Assembly: GCA_946811185.2 (NCBI GenBank)
Contig: OX328098.1
Location: forward strand, 25,739,084 to 25,803,083
Direction of reading: 5' to 3'
Origin: Hippopus hippopus
Lineage: Eukaryota; Mollusca; Bivalvia; Cardiida; Cardiidae
DNA: 64,000 nt
A program made the translations under genes and the position numbers. A model generated the notes under the pieces. That model had not been told where the DNA came from, ran no database searches, and worked only from the letters and a program-made list of their open reading frames with translations. Positions 61,135-64,000 of this stretch are shown here, in pieces (position 1 is the stretch's first letter; every line of letters starts with the position of its first letter).

Positions 61135-61609
61135 TCTTTTTTATTTTCCTTTCTCTAGCGAGCCTAGGGGCCTGGACTCGTGTAGCTTGAAGCGTAGCCA
61201 AAACTACAGTACAGCAATGTTATCTTTTGTGGTGTAGGGTGACTTGATGGATTTTTATATATATAGTTTTTAGTATATGATTACTGAATGCCCCGGCGAT
61301 TGGCTTTTTTTTCGTAATATCAGTGTTGTTCCATAGTTTAAGGAAAAGTGCTTTTGGAATTTGTGTTTACAAATATAGGTTTATTGGAATGTTTGTAGGG
61401 GTGAATTGAAGTGTTTTTTTGTTTTCTTAAAAGACAAGCGTTTTTTTTTTTTTCTTCTGTCTTCAGTAATTCATGTCTTCCTTTGACTCTTTCGTACGTT
61501 CCATTGTTCCATCTGTCCTTTTATTCAGCGGATCTTTTTGTTTTTAAGTTTCTGTCTGTTTTTCTAACTTTAATTCACTGTTTCTTTGCTTTACTGTACT
61601 GTTCTTTCT
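61135..61609. other. No recognised feature
   Basis: Unassigned; T-rich with a run of T near 61440-61455. Confidence 0.5.
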
Positions 61610-61870
61610 TTCAATATCCCGTTCTTCCTGTCTTTCTTTCTTTCTCTCTTTCTTTCTTTCTTCCTTCCTATCCTTCATTCTTTCTTTCTTTCTTTTTTCT
61701 GTCCATCTGTCTATCTGTATGTATATCTTTCTTTCTTTCTTTCTTTCTGTCTGAGAGTCTTTCTCTCCTTTCTCTCGATATTTCCATCATTGTTTCATGG
61801 TTTTGGTTTTATGTGTGTACCATTCTTTCTTTCATCGTTTCTTTCTTTGTTTTTGTCTTTTCCTTTCTTT
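61610..61870. repeat. (CTTT)n microsatellite region
   Basis: CTTT units with GTCT and CCTT breaks. The two longest plus-strand frames of the window (156 and 117 codons, phenylalanine/serine/leucine-rich) arise from it and are artefacts. Confidence 0.93.
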
Positions 61871-61916
61871 CTGTTACTTGATATCAGTGTTTGCGTTCCT
61901 CTGAGTCTTGTTTTCT

Positions 61917-62129
61917 TTAACTCTTTCACTACTGAATAAATTAATTGCATTTTCTCAAAGGCTAGAAATATATTTCCTCTGCAAGATCAAGAGATAGTTC
62001 GGTCATAATCTAGGATATAGCAGTGGACAGTGTAGATCAGAGATCAGACTGCACGTTCTGTGCAGTCTGATCTTGATCTACACCGTCCACAAAAGCTTCT
62101 GGTGTCGTCTATGGTGTGGAAAGACTTAA
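61917..62129 (-). mobile_element. Family D2 copy, full length
   Basis: TTAACTCTTTCACTACTG to GGTGTGGAAAGACTTAA. The hairpin is perfect with GATCAGAGATCAGACTGC. Confidence 0.9.
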
Positions 62130-62634
62130 TACGGGATAGTAGTCAAATGTGATATATATAACGTAAAACATACCTGGATTATAGTCTGTCCGCATCGACT
62201 GCTAAACTAGCTTCATTTGTACATATTGAGCATCTAAGATGACCAGAAATATTCCAGTTTTTTTAACATTTTTGACACGAATATTTCAGAAAATATCGGC
62301 CATAAAAATACCATAAATCGCAGAAGATATACATGTGAATGGGTGCACCTTTTCTGCAGTCTGATCTCGATCTGCTCTGCCCAGGATAGCGGCTAGAGTA
62401 AGATTATCATATGCAATATTGTTAAAAACTTTTTACACCATTTTTTCTCAATTTTGTTGTACCTTATTATAAGACATGCAAAAAAAGCAAACTTTAGGGC
62501 TAGCTAGGTTCATTTATCGGCGTGTTTTGTCTAAGATAATGTTAAAAATGTCGTTGAACACCAAAACAAGCAAAGAAGCAAACAGGCAAATATAGTACAA
62601 ATTGCGGAGAGGACAGGCATTTGAATGGCGTCGA

Positions 62635-62635
<1 letters not shown>
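62130..62635. other. Mostly unassigned, with a D right-arm fragment
   Basis: TCTGCAGTCTGATCTCGATC at about 62353-62374 is D-like. Near 62545 AATGTCGTTGAACACC resembles a SINE tail. Otherwise nothing is recognised. Confidence 0.45.
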
Positions 62636-62666
<31 letters not shown>

Positions 62667-62668
62667 TT
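62636..62668. repeat. (ATT)n microsatellite
   Basis: About ten ATT units. Confidence 0.95.
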
Positions 62669-62687
62669 AATAATGCTCATTTCACTA

Positions 62688-62815
62688 TTCTAGTGTTCTG
62701 TTCTTTGGCAAGACACTTCAGAGACCCAGGCTACTATTGGTGGAACCCAGGAATCATAAAGGGCTGTCGCCCTGATACAACTAAAATTATGAAATCGACG
62801 TAAACTGCCATTCAT
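62688..62815 (+). mobile_element. SINE-2 body and tail, headless
   Basis: TTGGCAAGACACTTCAGAG, GGTGGAACCCAGGAATC, GGGCTGTCGCCCTGATAC and a worn tail (ATCGACGTAAACTGCC). Confidence 0.75.
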
Positions 62816-62886
62816 TCAAATCAATAAACCGGTCGGTCTGTCGGTCCGTTTGGCGCTGGAATAGTGCAGTAAATAAAGAGCATAAT

Positions 62887-62920
62887 TTATTATTATTATC
62901 ATTATTATTGTTATTATTAT
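62887..62920. repeat. (TTA)n microsatellite
   Basis: TTA units with TCA and TTG changes. Confidence 0.9.
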
Positions 62921-63289
62921 ACGTGGACAGACTGGTGAAAACTATATAAGAAGGCGGTGCCTTGCTTGTACAGTATGTTATTGTTACAAATGGTGGAACT
63001 TTTCCATGTCCGAAATGCTGGGAATATTCAAACTTATTAGTCCTTAATACCATTCGGAATGATTCTGACAGATTCATTTTTCATATCATGGGAGAAGTGA
63101 AAGACTTGTCAACTGCAGTAAATTGGGTACCATGACCTTTGTTTCCGATAAGTTGGTTACCGTTTTTGACATTTTCTTATAGTAAAGTAGGTTTGGTACG
63201 TGATCCTTTTAGTTCAAAGACAGTTGACAGTTTCAAAGAAGAAATAATACTGTCTCATATACTTTCATCTGAATGGAAACAGAAATTTT
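62921..63289. other. No recognised feature
   Basis: Unassigned; no supported coding frame. Confidence 0.5.
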
Positions 63290-63503
63290 GTAAACCCTTC
63301 GGCTGCTAAGCGCGACTCACTGACCTTTTGCGGACAGTGTAGATCAAAATCAGACTGCACAGAACGTGCAGTCTGATCTTTGATCTCCACTGTCCGATTA
63401 GGACATAATTTACCTAAAGATAATACCTTTGAAATAGCAAAATTCGGCTTTTTACTATCGGCTTAAAAGTTTCATTTTACTTATTAAGCAGGACAAGGGT
63501 TAA
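63290..63503 (+). mobile_element. Family D copy, full length
   Basis: GTAAACCCTTCGGCTGCTAAG to GCAGGACAAGGGTTAA. The hairpin is intact; the base has TTTGATCTCCACTG. Confidence 0.94.
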
Positions 63504-63583
63504 AGACATGTAAATTGTACATGGTCAAAATATCGTCAAAGAGCTAACCTTGGTTTCAGTCTGATCATTTTTTCATCGTAAAG

Positions 63584-63830
63584 ATCAGCCGTGCTCTGGC
63601 AAAAGGGGGCTTAATGCATCTCCGTGATGCATGATACCAAGCAAGTCATTACTGTATTATGGATCCATAACATCCAATTTATATAACAACAGACTGAATT
63701 ATCAGGTACACAGGCCCTTTAAGCTGAAAACTGACAAATAGAAAAAAGTTTCGGCTCTGGTCAGCCTGCACGGACTGGGTAAATACTGTTTGCAGATGCA
63801 TTAAGCCCCTTTTTATAGAGAATGGCTCAT
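63584..63830 (-). mobile_element. Family A copy, second hairpin arm deleted
   Basis: TCAGCCGTGCTCTGG to TAGAGAATGGCTCA. The sequence passes from CAGCCTGCACGGACTG directly to GGTAAATACTG, so the returning arm is lost. Confidence 0.92.
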
Positions 63831-63948
63831 ATTCTGACGTGACTTTGCCAAAGTTGCTATACATCTATTTAGGCTGTGATAAGGAGACTGCAAAAGAAGT
63901 GATTAAGAAATTATTGGGGCCTGGACCCATTAGGCTGTCATAATAAAT

Positions 63949-64000
63949 TGGCTTGCAACACGCGAAAAGGGGCATTCGGACATTTGCGTAAAGTGCCGTC
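63949..64000. mobile_element. Family B left end, cut by window edge
   Basis: TGGCTTGCAACACGCG and GCATTCGGACATTTGCG, then the window ends inside the first hairpin arm. Confidence 0.9.

Noticed and set aside
61411..61939. Open frames of 156 and 117 codons, the longest in the window
   Set aside because: They consist of translated CTTT/TTTC microsatellite (phenylalanine, serine, leucine) in overlapping frames; no start context or domain.

Overview
The window looks like intergenic or large-intron DNA from an animal nuclear genome, most likely a mollusc and probably a bivalve. I infer this from A+T-rich DNA with no bacterial-style gene packing, very many short non-autonomous transposons, tRNA-derived SINEs of molluscan style, and long (CT)n, (CTAT)n, (ATCC)n and (AATC)n tracts. 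The species is not proven. I found no protein-coding gene I can support. The longest open frames come from microsatellites or tandem arrays, or run across transposon copies. There is no intact tRNA, rRNA, CRISPR array or prokaryotic operon.

Almost everything recognisable belongs to a few repeat families, named locally here. Family A is about 260 bp, with termini TGAGCCATGCTCTG and flanking TA. Its + orientation has the GC-rich hairpin near the start and GGATCCATAATTATGTG further on. Family B is about 263 bp, with termini TGGCCTGCAACACGCG, flanking TA and two internal hairpins. Because it is nearly symmetrical, I give its strand only when one hairpin order is clear. Family C is about 230 bp, with termini like AACCCTTTACCACACAA, flanking TTAA and a 67-bp central palindrome (GAAAACATTGTGGG...). 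Its + orientation ends ...TCGTCTGGTAAAGAGTTAA. Family D is about 210 bp, bounded by TTAACCCTT, with the hairpin GATCAGACTGCACAGAACG. Its + orientation starts TTAACCCTTAAGCTGCTAAG. D2 has the same hairpin but different ends (TTAACTCTTTAGTGCC...GGCACTGAAAGGGTTA). Minor families F, J, K, L, M and N are also inverted-repeat elements. SINE-1 and SINE-2 are tRNA-headed retroelements with tails ending in a ...GCGTTAAACACCA- or ...GCGTAAAACACC-like motif. SINE-3 is a separate tRNA-headed SINE with a long variable arm.

Layout: 1-4.3 kb holds mixed A, C, D and SINE copies. A 30-bp minisatellite fills 4.37-5.39 kb. Dispersed elements with several microsatellites run from 5.4 to 34.6 kb. From 34.87 to 37.06 kb one C element carries D and F insertions; F carries a SINE-1, and that SINE carries a 1.17-kb hAT-like element. 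A degenerate 40-bp satellite-like array covers 37.67-39.61 kb. From 39.8 to 58.4 kb there are dense nested A, B, C, D and SINE copies. Microsatellites dominate 58.9-62.9 kb, and D, A and B copies close the window.

The most striking signal is that families A, B and D have unrelated termini yet share an ungapped hairpin arm of about 27 nt. Differences in its inner stem are matched by complementary changes in the other arm. These families, together with C, have also inserted into one another in both directions, so they were active over overlapping periods. No transposase gene is visible here, so any mobilising enzyme must lie elsewhere.
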